Shown one piece after another: positions 52,694 through 60,449 of a stretch of DNA of 64,000 bases. The stretch comes from Desulfocarbo indianensis. Its GTDB lineage: Bacteria > Desulfobacterota > Desulfarculia > Desulfarculales > Desulfarculaceae. The notes under the pieces were generated by a model. It had not been told where the DNA came from. It made no database searches and saw only the letters and a program-made list of their open reading frames with translations. The translations under genes and the position numbers were made by a program. The DNA lies in NCBI GenBank assembly GCA_001184205.1, contig LBMP01000005.1, positions 310,001 through 374,000 on the forward strand, in the 5' to 3' direction. Position 1 is the stretch's first letter, and each line of letters starts with the position of its first letter.

Positions 52694-53620
52694 TCACCAA
52701 CCGACCCGGAGTCCGTCCCAGGCCACCTTGGCGGGCAAGTCCAATCCCCGGTCCGTGAACACCCTCTCCACCGCAGCCTGCCAGGAATCCTGGTCGCGGG
52801 GTATGGCGTAGGGAGCGCCGTCCGGCGCGCGCAAGGGATCGGCCGGGGCGTATTTCTTGAGCATGGCGTTGACCGTCTCGTCGCCGGGAAGATAATCCTG
52901 GCAGCTCAAATGCACGAAAAACACGGCCCCGGGCCGCCAGCGCCCCAGAAACTCCAGGGCCCTTTGCAGGCTCAGGTGGTTGGCCCGGTTGACCTGGGGT
53001 TCGTTGAAGAAATGGCATTGGCAAACCAGGCAATCCAGGCCGGCGAAGGCGTCGGGCTCGCTGAGGGAGACCATGTCGCTGGTATAGCCCAGGGTCAGGC
53101 TTCCGCCCGGCTGGTTCACGGCGAACCGGTATCCCACCGAGCCCTTGGGCATGGGGCCGTGATCGGTTTTGACCGGCTGGCAGCTCAGATCCCGGCCAAA
53201 GGGAAACCCCGCCAGCGCCTGGCCGGGAAGCGCCAGGCGCTTTTCCAAAAGGCTGCCCAGCAAATAGCCGAAGCGGGGCTCGATCTGCTCCCAGGCCGCG
53301 GCGCTGGCGTATACCGGAATGGGCCGCCAATCCTGGGCCGGAACCGCCCGGCGGTAGCAAAGCAGCTCGTCGAGCCCCAGAAAATGGTCTCCGTGCTCGT
53401 GGGTGATCAGCACCGCGTCCGGGCGCGGCAGGTTCTCCCGCATGAGTTGGGCGCGCAGGTCGGGGCCGGGGTCGATCAGCAGCTTGGCCGGCCCTTCCAG
53501 CCAGAGGCTGGTGCGGCCGCGGTGCTCGCCCTTGGCGCGCAGGTGGCGGCAGGTGGCGCAGGGGCAGGAATGCTCGGGCAATCCCCAGGCGCCGCCGGTG
53601 CCTAAAAATATCAGCTCCAT
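52694..53620 (-). CDS. Metallo-beta-lactamase-fold hydrolase (PhnP-like)
   Basis: A 308-residue MBL protein starting MELIFLGTGGAWGLPEHSCP, with LITHEHGDHFLGLDEL as the zinc-binding motif and CPCATCRHLR near the N-terminus, as in PhnP-like phosphodiesterases. KTDHGP and FFVHLSCQD supply further likely ligands. The ATG at 53620 gives the family opening; a longer start at 53677 would add 19 residues. It faces flgL tail-to-tail. Specific substrate unknown; PhnP hydrolyses cyclic nucleotide-like phosphodiesters. Confidence 0.87.
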   Translation of the reverse strand: MELIFLGTGGAWGLPEHSCPCATCRHLRAKGEHRGRTSLWLEGPAKLLIDPGPDLRAQLMRENLPRPDAVLITHEHGDHFLGLDELLCYRRAVPAQDWRPIPVYASAAAWEQIEPRFGYLLGSLLEKRLALPGQALAGFPFGRDLSCQPVKTDHGPMPKGSVGYRFAVNQPGGSLTLGYTSDMVSLSEPDAFAGLDCLVCQCHFFNEPQVNRANHLSLQRALEFLGRWRPGAVFFVHLSCQDYLPGDETVNAMLKKYAPADPLRAPDGAPYAIPRDQDSWQAAVERVFTDRGLDLPAKVAWDGLRVGW

Positions 53621-53702
53621 GCTATAATTATCTCCGTGATGGCAAGAGAAACCAGGACTCCGTCGCGAGGCGGCCAATCAGCCCAGGGCGAGAGGTGGAG
53701 CC

Positions 53703-53903
53703 ATGAGCCCTAAGGACAAGGAAGTCAAGCCGCCCAAGCTGCGCGTATCGGCGGTGGTGGTGATGGACGGCGAATCCCTGGAAAAGGCCCGTCTCAAGGC
53801 CGCCGAACATGACATGCCCTTCCCGGTCTACCTGGAACAGGCGGTGCGGCTGTACGGCAAATACCTGGACAAGAAAATCACCGTATTGGCCCGGCCCATT
53901 TAG
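53703..53903 (+). CDS. Small hypothetical protein
   Basis: A 66-residue protein, MSPKDKEVKPPKLRVSAVVV, then charged helices and a C-terminal YLDKKITVLARPI. GGTGGAG lies just before the ATG and a TATAAT is at 53623-53628, supporting expression. It overlaps the convergent histidine kinase by four bases. No family recognised. A short nucleic-acid-binding or chaperone-like protein is possible but not shown. Confidence 0.5.
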   Translation: MSPKDKEVKPPKLRVSAVVVMDGESLEKARLKAAEHDMPFPVYLEQAVRLYGKYLDKKITVLARPI

Positions 53904-55201
53904 GCTGGTTTTTCCTGGGCCAAATCCCGGTTCATTGAAAAATAAAAAATGCAGCCCTTGCCCGGCTGGCTTTCCAGCCAGGCGCGCCCGCCGTGGCGAT
54001 GGGCGATTTCGCTGACGATGGCCAGGCCCAGGCCGGTTCCCGGTATGCCGCGGGAGCTATCGGCCCGGCCGAAGAGGCTGAACACCTTGTCCGCCTGGTC
54101 CTCCGCCAGGCCGACGCCGTCGTCGCGCACGGAAAAAACGTGATGGGAAGGGGTGAGTTCATAGCCCACCTCCACCAGGCTCAATCCCTTGCCGCCGTAC
54201 TTGAGGGCGTTGTCCACCAGGTTTTGCAGGGCCCTTATGAGGGCCAGCCGGTCGGCGTGGATCGGGCCCACGCCGTGGGGCTGGCGCCAGGCAATGCCCC
54301 GCCTCTCCACCTCGTCCGCGACGTTGCCGCGCACCGCCTCCAGCACTCCGTCCAGGTCCACCGGTTCCGGGTCCAGGGGGGATTCCTTGGCCTTGATGTA
54401 GGCGTTCAGCTCGCCGGCCAGCTCCTCGATGATGGAAGCCGCCTTGCTGATCTGCTGGCAGATCTCCTTGGTCTTGTAACTCATGGCCTCGCCGCCCAGG
54501 CGCAGCAGCATGCGGGCCAGGCCGTGGATCGCCGTGGCCGGGCTCTTGAGGTCGTGGGAGGCGGTGTAGGCGAAGAATTGAATGGATTCCTTTTGCACCT
54601 CCAAGGCCCTGGCTTTTTCCTCCAGGGCCTCGGCCTGGCGCGCGTTCAGGATGCCCACCGCGATGAGGTTGCCCAGCACCACCATGAGGTCGATGGTGGC
54701 CATGCTCAATTCGATGATGCGGCTGGCCCCCAGGTTCATGACGCCCAGCATTTGATCCATGGCGATGAGCGGCAGGCAGATCACCGATTGCAGGCCCAGG
54801 TCGGAAAGCATCTCCGACCTTTCCCGGTCTTCCAGGTCCGTCACCCGTTGGGCCAGGAAACAACCGGCGCGGGCCGCCTTGCCGGAAAAGCCCTCGCCCA
54901 TGCCCATGCTTTCCAGGCCGTGAGTCTCTATACCCTTGGCGGCCCGCAAAACCAGGCGTTCGCCGCTCTCGTCCAAAAGGTAAATCCGCCCGGCTTCCAG
55001 GTGAAACTGCTGCATCATCTTGGACACTCCGCTGTCCAGCACGTTTTGCAGCCCCTTCACCGTGGCCAGATAATTGCTCATCTCCAGGATATGATGGAGT
55101 TCCGGGCTGTGCCCGCTCAGTTTGCCCCCCGCCACGGGCACGGTTACGTATTTTTCCCTGAAAAGCACCTTGGCCGTCCTCTCTGGTTGTCGTCCAGCCA
55201 A
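53900..55201 (-). CDS. GAF-domain sensor histidine kinase
   Basis: A 433-residue soluble kinase. Residues ~35-195 form a GAF domain (GRIYLLDESGERLVLRAAKG, DLGLQSVICLPLIAMDQMLG). HisKA has the phosphoacceptor in YTASHDLKSPATAIHG, and HATPase_c shows NLVDNALKYGGKG, DDGVGL, and RGIPGTGLGLAIV. No membrane helix, so it senses a cytoplasmic ligand or partner. It lies downstream of the porin, after a hairpin, with no response regulator beside it; the REC proteins at 56.9 and 59.9 kb are the nearest candidates. Confidence 0.92.
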   Translation of the reverse strand: MAGRQPERTAKVLFREKYVTVPVAGGKLSGHSPELHHILEMSNYLATVKGLQNVLDSGVSKMMQQFHLEAGRIYLLDESGERLVLRAAKGIETHGLESMGMGEGFSGKAARAGCFLAQRVTDLEDRERSEMLSDLGLQSVICLPLIAMDQMLGVMNLGASRIIELSMATIDLMVVLGNLIAVGILNARQAEALEEKARALEVQKESIQFFAYTASHDLKSPATAIHGLARMLLRLGGEAMSYKTKEICQQISKAASIIEELAGELNAYIKAKESPLDPEPVDLDGVLEAVRGNVADEVERRGIAWRQPHGVGPIHADRLALIRALQNLVDNALKYGGKGLSLVEVGYELTPSHHVFSVRDDGVGLAEDQADKVFSLFGRADSSRGIPGTGLGLAIVSEIAHRHGGRAWLESQPGKGCIFYFSMNRDLAQEKPA

Positions 55202-55259
55202 AGCTTATCACCGGCGAGGGTTCGGCGGGAACCCTTTTTGCTGGGCGGGCCGCCAAAGC

Positions 55260-55297
55260 GCGGGCCGCCCGCCGGTTATAATCGGCGGACGGCCCGC
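55260..55297 (-). terminator. Hairpin between porin and GAF kinase
   Basis: GCGGGCCG (55260-55267) pairs with CGGCCCGC (55290-55297) and CCGCCG (55269-55274) with CGGCGG (55283-55288), one mismatch between, loop of 8. Very stable and symmetrical. There is no T-run, so factor-dependent or partial termination after the porin gene is likely. Confidence 0.5.
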
Positions 55298-55330
55298 TAG
55301 GTCAGCGCTTAACTAAAAGCGAGCCTGCGC

Positions 55331-56692
55331 TTACAGGCGGAACTTGAAGATGAAGTCAAACTGGAAGCGGTTCTCGCTTTCTTCCTGGCCCACCATGGTG
55401 TCGGTCTGGAACCAGCTCAAAGCCACCGTCCAGGGATCGTAGAGCTGGTAGCGGAATTGCGTCTTGTAACCCTTGCGGTTGGCGCCGTAGAAGTCGCCGT
55501 CGGTGACCGCGCCCACCACGGCGTCGGGCTCGATTTCGGCGTACTTGAAGTACAGGGCCCAATCGCCCTTCTTCTTGGTCTTGTTCAGCTCAAAGCCGGT
55601 GGACCAGGCGGTGTCGTTGTCCGAAGGCACGCTGTCGTCGTTGTTCTGTATGTAATCGAACCACAGCTTGACCGGCAGGTTGGCCACCTTGAAGTTGAGG
55701 AAGGTGATCCCCTGCCAGAGCTTGTAGTCGTAGAGGTACTTGCCGTTGGCATCCAAGCTGTTGCCGGCGCTGGAGCCCTCCACCTCGCTGAGGTCGCTCA
55801 GGTTGGGATTCTGCCAGTCATAGTAAGACCCGGCGATGGTCCACTTGATGCCGTAGGGCAGCATGATGTCGGCGCCCGCCTGCCAGATGAACAGGAAAGC
55901 GTCGTCGGTCTTGTTGTTCTCCGAAACCACCATCTGGCCGAAATGCACGAAGGGCTGGAAGCTCTTCCATCCCTTGTACTGGTAGCGCTCGTAAATACCT
56001 TCCGGGTTCACGTCCGGGTCCCACATGATGTCGGTGTGCAGGAAGGTGTTCTTGAACTTACCGGCGGTGAGTTCCAGGCCCGGCGCCCACTTGGGCTCGT
56101 AGGTGGCGTAGATGCGGCCGACGAACACGTTCTTGTTGTTGAATTCGTCGTCCATGCTCTGGTTGGAGGTGCGGCCGGGCTGCCAGTTGCGGCTGTTCTT
56201 GCCGTCTTCGAACCAGGAGCCGCTGGAGGTGGTCAGCATGGAGTGCAGGGACAGTTCATCGTTGACCTTGTAATCGCCGAAAAGACGCCAGCGGATGCGG
56301 TAGCGGTGGCGGTCGGCCAGTTCCGTCTTGCCGCTCTGGCGGTCGTAGAGCCCCTCGTAGCGCAAGCGCAGATCGGTGGAGAAGCTGAAGCGGTCGCCAA
56401 AGATTTCATCCCACTTGGAGCCCTTGCCCGGCTTCTTGGCCTCCGCCGCCACCTTTTCCACCTTGGCCTGGGTTTGGGCCGTGGTCTGCTTCTGCTGGCC
56501 CAGTTCACCCTTCAGCCGCTCTATCTCGGCGGCCTGTTTTTGCAGCATATCCTGCTGAGATTCCACGGTGGCGGTGAGCTTATCCAGCTTCTCCATCAGG
56601 GTGCCCAAGCGGTCGGCGGCGGCTGGACCGGGCCAGGTCAGGCCCAGCGCCATCACGGCCGCCGCGATGAAAATTCCGGTTCTTCGGAGCAT
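55331..56692 (-). CDS. Porin with N-terminal coiled coil
   Basis: A 453-residue outer-membrane protein. A signal peptide (GIFIAAAVMALGLTWPGPAA) is followed by a heptad-rich coiled coil (residues ~30-90; KLTATVESQQDMLQKQAAEI), a likely trimer stalk, then a beta barrel of amphipathic strands rich in Tyr/Trp, ending FQFDFIFKFRL with a terminal hydrophobic strand. This is the arrangement of putative porins found in Desulfobacterota. It is the next gene after the REC-CBS regulator (180 bases), so it may pass the transported substrate across the outer membrane; that link is inferred. Confidence 0.85.
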   Translation of the reverse strand: MLRRTGIFIAAAVMALGLTWPGPAAADRLGTLMEKLDKLTATVESQQDMLQKQAAEIERLKGELGQQKQTTAQTQAKVEKVAAEAKKPGKGSKWDEIFGDRFSFSTDLRLRYEGLYDRQSGKTELADRHRYRIRWRLFGDYKVNDELSLHSMLTTSSGSWFEDGKNSRNWQPGRTSNQSMDDEFNNKNVFVGRIYATYEPKWAPGLELTAGKFKNTFLHTDIMWDPDVNPEGIYERYQYKGWKSFQPFVHFGQMVVSENNKTDDAFLFIWQAGADIMLPYGIKWTIAGSYYDWQNPNLSDLSEVEGSSAGNSLDANGKYLYDYKLWQGITFLNFKVANLPVKLWFDYIQNNDDSVPSDNDTAWSTGFELNKTKKKGDWALYFKYAEIEPDAVVGAVTDGDFYGANRKGYKTQFRYQLYDPWTVALSWFQTDTMVGQEESENRFQFDFIFKFRL

Positions 56693-56871
56693 GATGATCT
56701 TTCCTTTCCTTTTCTTTCCCGTTGACTAGCCTCTTCTCTCGGGCCCTGCCTCCCTTCACGGAGGCGGCTCCGCCGCTCGCGGCCTCATGCCGAAGCCGGC
56801 GCGCGGCGGGGCCTTTTCAAGCTTGCCCTGGGGGGGGCGGCCGGCGCCGCCCATGTCTTCCCCGGGGACGT

Positions 56872-57774
56872 TCATCTTAATATGCGCTCTACCTCGAAGA
56901 ACAGGTCCTGCTCGCGGATTACCCCCACGGTCTTGCCGTTGCTCTTCACCAGAAGCCGCCGCACGTTGCGCTGCAGCATCTGGTAGGACGCCTCCATGAG
57001 GGTGGCGTTTTCATCCACCGCCGGCGGCACCGGCGACATGAGCAGGGACACCTGGCGCTCGGCCAGGATTTTCAGTTCACGGGTGAAGGCGCCGGCCCAG
57101 AACATGGGCGAATACTGGATACTGTCGGCCGTGGACGGGCGCGGCGCGCTCAGATAGGTGGGCATCAGGCCCTGCAGCAAATCGCTGATGGCCAGGATGC
57201 CCGCCACCTCCCCCGACATGTCGGTCACCAGAACCGAGCGGTGGCCGGTTTCCATGATGCTGTCCGTGGCCGCCTTGCCGTGGAAGGACTGCCGCAACAG
57301 TTCTATGGCCTGGCGGACCTTGGCGTCAACGCTCACCGAGGTGTATTCGGCGATGGGAATCATCACGTTCTTCACCCGGCTCTCCTGGCTATCGGGCATG
57401 ACGTGCCCCACCCGGTAGGCCTCGGTGATCTTGGAAGCCAACAGGTCTATGTCGCAGGGTTTGGCCAGGAAGTCGTAAGCGCCCTTTTTGAGGGCATCCT
57501 GGGCCAGGGATTCCGAGCCGTGGCCGGTCAGCATGATGACCGGCAGCTTGGGCTCGGCCTTGCGGATGGCGGCCAGGACGTCCAGCCCGTCCATGCCGGG
57601 CATCTTGATATCCAATATCACCACGTCCGGCTTGGCCGCCAGCTTGTCCAAGCCGGCCGGGCCGCTTTCGGCCAGGATGGTCTCGAATCCCCGGCGCATG
57701 AGTATTTTCTCGGTGGTGGCGCGAAATTGCGCCTCGTCGTCTATAAGGAGCACCTTGATTTTCAAGTTAGCCAT
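56872..57774 (-). CDS. REC-CBS response regulator
   Basis: A 300-residue protein. The REC domain (1-~122) has IDDE acid residues, phospho-Asp55 in VVILDIKMPGMDG, and KPCDID for the conserved Lys. Residues ~130-300 hold a CBS-domain pair (MIPIAEYTSVSVDAKVRQAI, GHRSVLVTDMSGEVAGILAI, RRLLVKSNGKTVGVIRE). No helix-turn-helix or AAA domain, so output must be protein-protein or ligand-linked (CBS pairs bind adenine nucleotides). It follows the DASS transporter by 24 bases and is surely co-expressed. Confidence 0.92.
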   Translation of the reverse strand: MANLKIKVLLIDDEAQFRATTEKILMRRGFETILAESGPAGLDKLAAKPDVVILDIKMPGMDGLDVLAAIRKAEPKLPVIMLTGHGSESLAQDALKKGAYDFLAKPCDIDLLASKITEAYRVGHVMPDSQESRVKNVMIPIAEYTSVSVDAKVRQAIELLRQSFHGKAATDSIMETGHRSVLVTDMSGEVAGILAISDLLQGLMPTYLSAPRPSTADSIQYSPMFWAGAFTRELKILAERQVSLLMSPVPPAVDENATLMEASYQMLQRNVRRLLVKSNGKTVGVIREQDLFFEVERILR

Positions 57775-57798
57775 GGTTACCTCCTTTGGGCCCAGGCC

Positions 57799-59652
57799 TT
57801 AAAAGGGACGCAAGCCGGGGAAGCCCAGCCAGTTCCAGTAGGTCGCGGCCATGAGCATCAGCACCGCCAGGTTGGTGAAGAAAAGGATCGCGCCAGCCCT
57901 GATGTAATCCCTTTGCTCCAGATAGCCGCTGGCGTAGACGATGGCGTTGGGCGGGGTGCCGATGATCAGACAGTAGGCCAAGCTGGAGGCTATGGCCGTG
58001 CTCATGGTGGTGAAGGGGATCATGCTGGTGCCGGGATGCACGATGCCGGCCATGGCCAGGGTCACCGGACCCACGGCGGCGCAGGCCGGGCCGTCGGCCA
58101 TGAGCTGGGTTATGAACCCCACGATGAGGTTGCCCGACAAGAGCAGGCCCAAACCGCTGCCCAGACCCAAGGGGATGGTGAGTTCCACGATGGAGTTGGC
58201 GATCCAGTAGGCGCCGCCGGTATCGGTGAGAAGCTTGCCGAAGGCGATGGCTCCGGCATAGAGCCACACCACGCCCCAGTCCACCTTGGTCTGGTAATCG
58301 CGCCAGTTGACCACTCCGGCCAGGATGTAGGCGATGGCGCCCATCACCGCCAGAACGCCGATGCCGAAGCGGATGCCGGTGAGGCTTTGCAGCAGGTTCT
58401 TCTCGGTGATCCAGCAGAAGAGCATCACCACGAAAATGCCCACCGCCCATATCTGGTCGCGGGTCCACTTGTTGCCGGTCTTGTTGATGTTTTCCTTAAC
58501 CACCGCCATGGAGGGCCCCAGGTCGGTGATGAGGGGCTTGAACCGCCAGTTGATTACGAACCAGGTGATGGGCATCACGAAGAACAGGAAGGGCACGCAG
58601 TAGACCATCCACTGGCCGAAGCCGATGTCGATGCCGAACATCTCCTGGGCGTACGACATCATGATGATGTTGCGCGCCGCGCCGGAAGGCGCCAGGGAGC
58701 CGCCCAGGTTGCAGGCCATGGCGATGGTTATCATGAGAATCTTGCCCAGCTCCGGGTCGTCCTTGCCCTCGGCCGCGGTGGCCGTGGTGTAGAGCATGAT
58801 GCCGATGGGCAGGAACATGGCGGCCAGGGCGTGGTCGCTCATGAACATGGTGAGCGGGCTGATGATGAGGATTATGATGGCCGTGATCCAGCGGATGCTG
58901 GGACTCTTCAACCTGCCGAACATCATGAGCGCAATGCGCCTATCCACGCCGGTCTTGACAAAGGCCGCCGCGAACATGAGGGAGCCCATGATGAACCAGG
59001 TGGCGTCGCTCCAATAAACCGAAGCCACGTTTTCCCGGGTGAAGATGCCCGCGATCATGCCGATGATGCCCACGCAGAGGGCCACCATGGGCAGGGGGAT
59101 GGCCTCGGTCATGAACGAGCCCACCACGAAGACCACCGTGGCCACGGCCACCTTCACGTAAAAGCCGCCCTGCTCCACCCGCTTCATTTCATCGGGGCTC
59201 AGCTTGTCCATGGGCAGGTTCTTCTTCAGCTGGTGGGCCGCCTTGAGCATCTCCTCGAACTTCTCGGGAGCTATGGTGGCGGCCTTGGCCATGATGAGCT
59301 TCAGGTTGGCCTGGTTGGTTTCCACCTTGGCCTTCTTGGCCCACTTGGCGTCTCTCTTCAAAAACTGCTTGTAGCCGAAAGCGGCCTTGTCCACGCTGGC
59401 TTCCATGAGCATCACCATCTGGGATTCCCAGCGGTTCAGCTCCTGGAATTTCTGCTTGAACACGTCCTGGCTCAAGTATTCGCGGACATACTTGGAGCCC
59501 AAGGAATACTCGGCGCCCACCTGCAGCATGCTGTTGGGGGTGGGGATGAGGAGGATGAGGATGAACAAACCCAAGGGTATGGAAAACAGTTTCCAATCTA
59601 TGTATCGGTCGTAGCCCGTTGCCTTTGGCGCTTGTGCTTTGGCTTGGGTCAT
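57799..59652 (-). CDS. DASS/SLC13-family anion transporter with large hydrophilic insert
   Basis: A 617-residue transporter of the divalent anion:Na+ symporter type. TM1 (residues ~22-40) is followed by a ~120-residue charged, helical segment (about 45-165) absent from ordinary family members, then the usual repeated core (MTEAIPLPMVALCVGIIG, SPSGAAR-like LAPSGAARNIIM, and GTPPNAIVYASGY, the SNT-like clamshell motifs). With the N-terminus in the cytoplasm, the insert would face the periplasm. Substrates in the family are sulfate, di- or tricarboxylates; a C4 or C2 carboxylate fits but is unproven. Gene order with two regulators is described under findings. Confidence 0.9.
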   Translation of the reverse strand: MTQAKAQAPKATGYDRYIDWKLFSIPLGLFILILLIPTPNSMLQVGAEYSLGSKYVREYLSQDVFKQKFQELNRWESQMVMLMEASVDKAAFGYKQFLKRDAKWAKKAKVETNQANLKLIMAKAATIAPEKFEEMLKAAHQLKKNLPMDKLSPDEMKRVEQGGFYVKVAVATVVFVVGSFMTEAIPLPMVALCVGIIGMIAGIFTRENVASVYWSDATWFIMGSLMFAAAFVKTGVDRRIALMMFGRLKSPSIRWITAIIILIISPLTMFMSDHALAAMFLPIGIMLYTTATAAEGKDDPELGKILMITIAMACNLGGSLAPSGAARNIIMMSYAQEMFGIDIGFGQWMVYCVPFLFFVMPITWFVINWRFKPLITDLGPSMAVVKENINKTGNKWTRDQIWAVGIFVVMLFCWITEKNLLQSLTGIRFGIGVLAVMGAIAYILAGVVNWRDYQTKVDWGVVWLYAGAIAFGKLLTDTGGAYWIANSIVELTIPLGLGSGLGLLLSGNLIVGFITQLMADGPACAAVGPVTLAMAGIVHPGTSMIPFTTMSTAIASSLAYCLIIGTPPNAIVYASGYLEQRDYIRAGAILFFTNLAVLMLMAATYWNWLGFPGLRPF

Positions 59653-59732
59653 CTCGCAACCTCGCTTGTCTTTCGCCTGGGATATAAAGCGCCGCTTTCA
59701 CCTGGCGCCCCCCCGGCGGATACGGCTATCGC

Positions 59733-59864
59733 CTAGGTTCTAAAAAGCTCATGTAGCAACCACAAACCAATCATTCCCATGGTCAGGTAGAAGTACACGC
59801 GGCGTTCGCTCTCCTTGGATATACGGGTTACCCACTTGCCTTGCTTTTCAGCCTTTTCTTTCAT
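59733..59864 (-). CDS. 43-residue single-span membrane protein
   Basis: A short frame, MKEKAEKQGKWVTRISKESE with a basic N-terminus, then a hydrophobic helix RRVYFYLTMGMIGLWLLHEL and the end FRT. One membrane span, N-in by charge. GGAAGG lies nine bases before this ATG; an in-frame ATG three codons earlier (59873) is possible but too close to the ribosome-binding site. It lies in the same direction between the REC-only regulator and the transporter, 80 bases before the latter. I infer a small accessory subunit of the transporter or sensor; no family known to me. Confidence 0.62.
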   Translation of the reverse strand: MKEKAEKQGKWVTRISKESERRVYFYLTMGMIGLWLLHELFRT

Positions 59865-59933
59865 GCCAATCATCCTTCCCGCCTTATCGCCTTTTAGGCG
59901 CGCCGACCAATTGCGCGGGTTCGGGGGGCCGCC

Positions 59934-60392
59934 TTACTTGCCCCCGTCGGTCTCCTTGACCACTTCCCGCGGCGAGGCCATGGCCTTGCGCACCTGGGCC
60001 ATGCGGATCTTCTCTTCCATCATTCGCTTGCGTTCGTAAGCTTCTTCGGCCTTGGTGATCAACTCCTCCAAATCGCATGGTTTGGTCAGATAGTCGTAAG
60101 CTCCGGTCTTCATGCCCTCCACGGCGTTGTCGATGGTGCCGTGGCCGGTTAGCATGATCACCTCCACCAGGGGATAGCGGGACTTGATCTCCTTTAAGGC
60201 GGTGACGCCGTCCATGCCGGGCATCTTCACGTCCAGGATCACCACGTCCACGTATTCCTTGGCCAGCTTGTCCAGGGCTTCCTGGCCGCTGGTGGCGGTG
60301 AGGGGCTCATATCCTTTTTTGTTCAAGAGCTTGCTGGTGGTGGACAGAAAACGCTCCTCGTCGTCCACCAGCATCATCACCATTTTTGCCAT
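59934..60392 (-). CDS. REC-only response regulator
   Basis: A 152-residue receiver protein: LVDDEERFL, phospho-Asp54 in VVILDVKMPGMDG, LTGHGT, and KPCDLEEL with the conserved Lys. After ~122 a charged helix (MMEEKIRMAQVRKAM) ends the protein; no DNA-binding or catalytic domain. The kinase upstream (57 bases) is its likely partner. It may act by binding a kinase, the transporter, or the REC-CBS protein. Confidence 0.93.
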   Translation of the reverse strand: MAKMVMMLVDDEERFLSTTSKLLNKKGYEPLTATSGQEALDKLAKEYVDVVILDVKMPGMDGVTALKEIKSRYPLVEVIMLTGHGTIDNAVEGMKTGAYDYLTKPCDLEELITKAEEAYERKRMMEEKIRMAQVRKAMASPREVVKETDGGK

Positions 60393-60449
60393 TGCCGAGC
60401 CTCCCTTTGATGGTCCGCGCCGGGCGGACGGTTAATGGTTTTCGATCCG

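Noticed and set aside
57241-59736. Plus-strand open frame of about 830 codons opposite the DASS transporter and REC-CBS genes
   Set aside because: Its translation is rich in His, Gly and Asp with no domain. It mirrors the third-codon GC bias of the real genes on the other strand.
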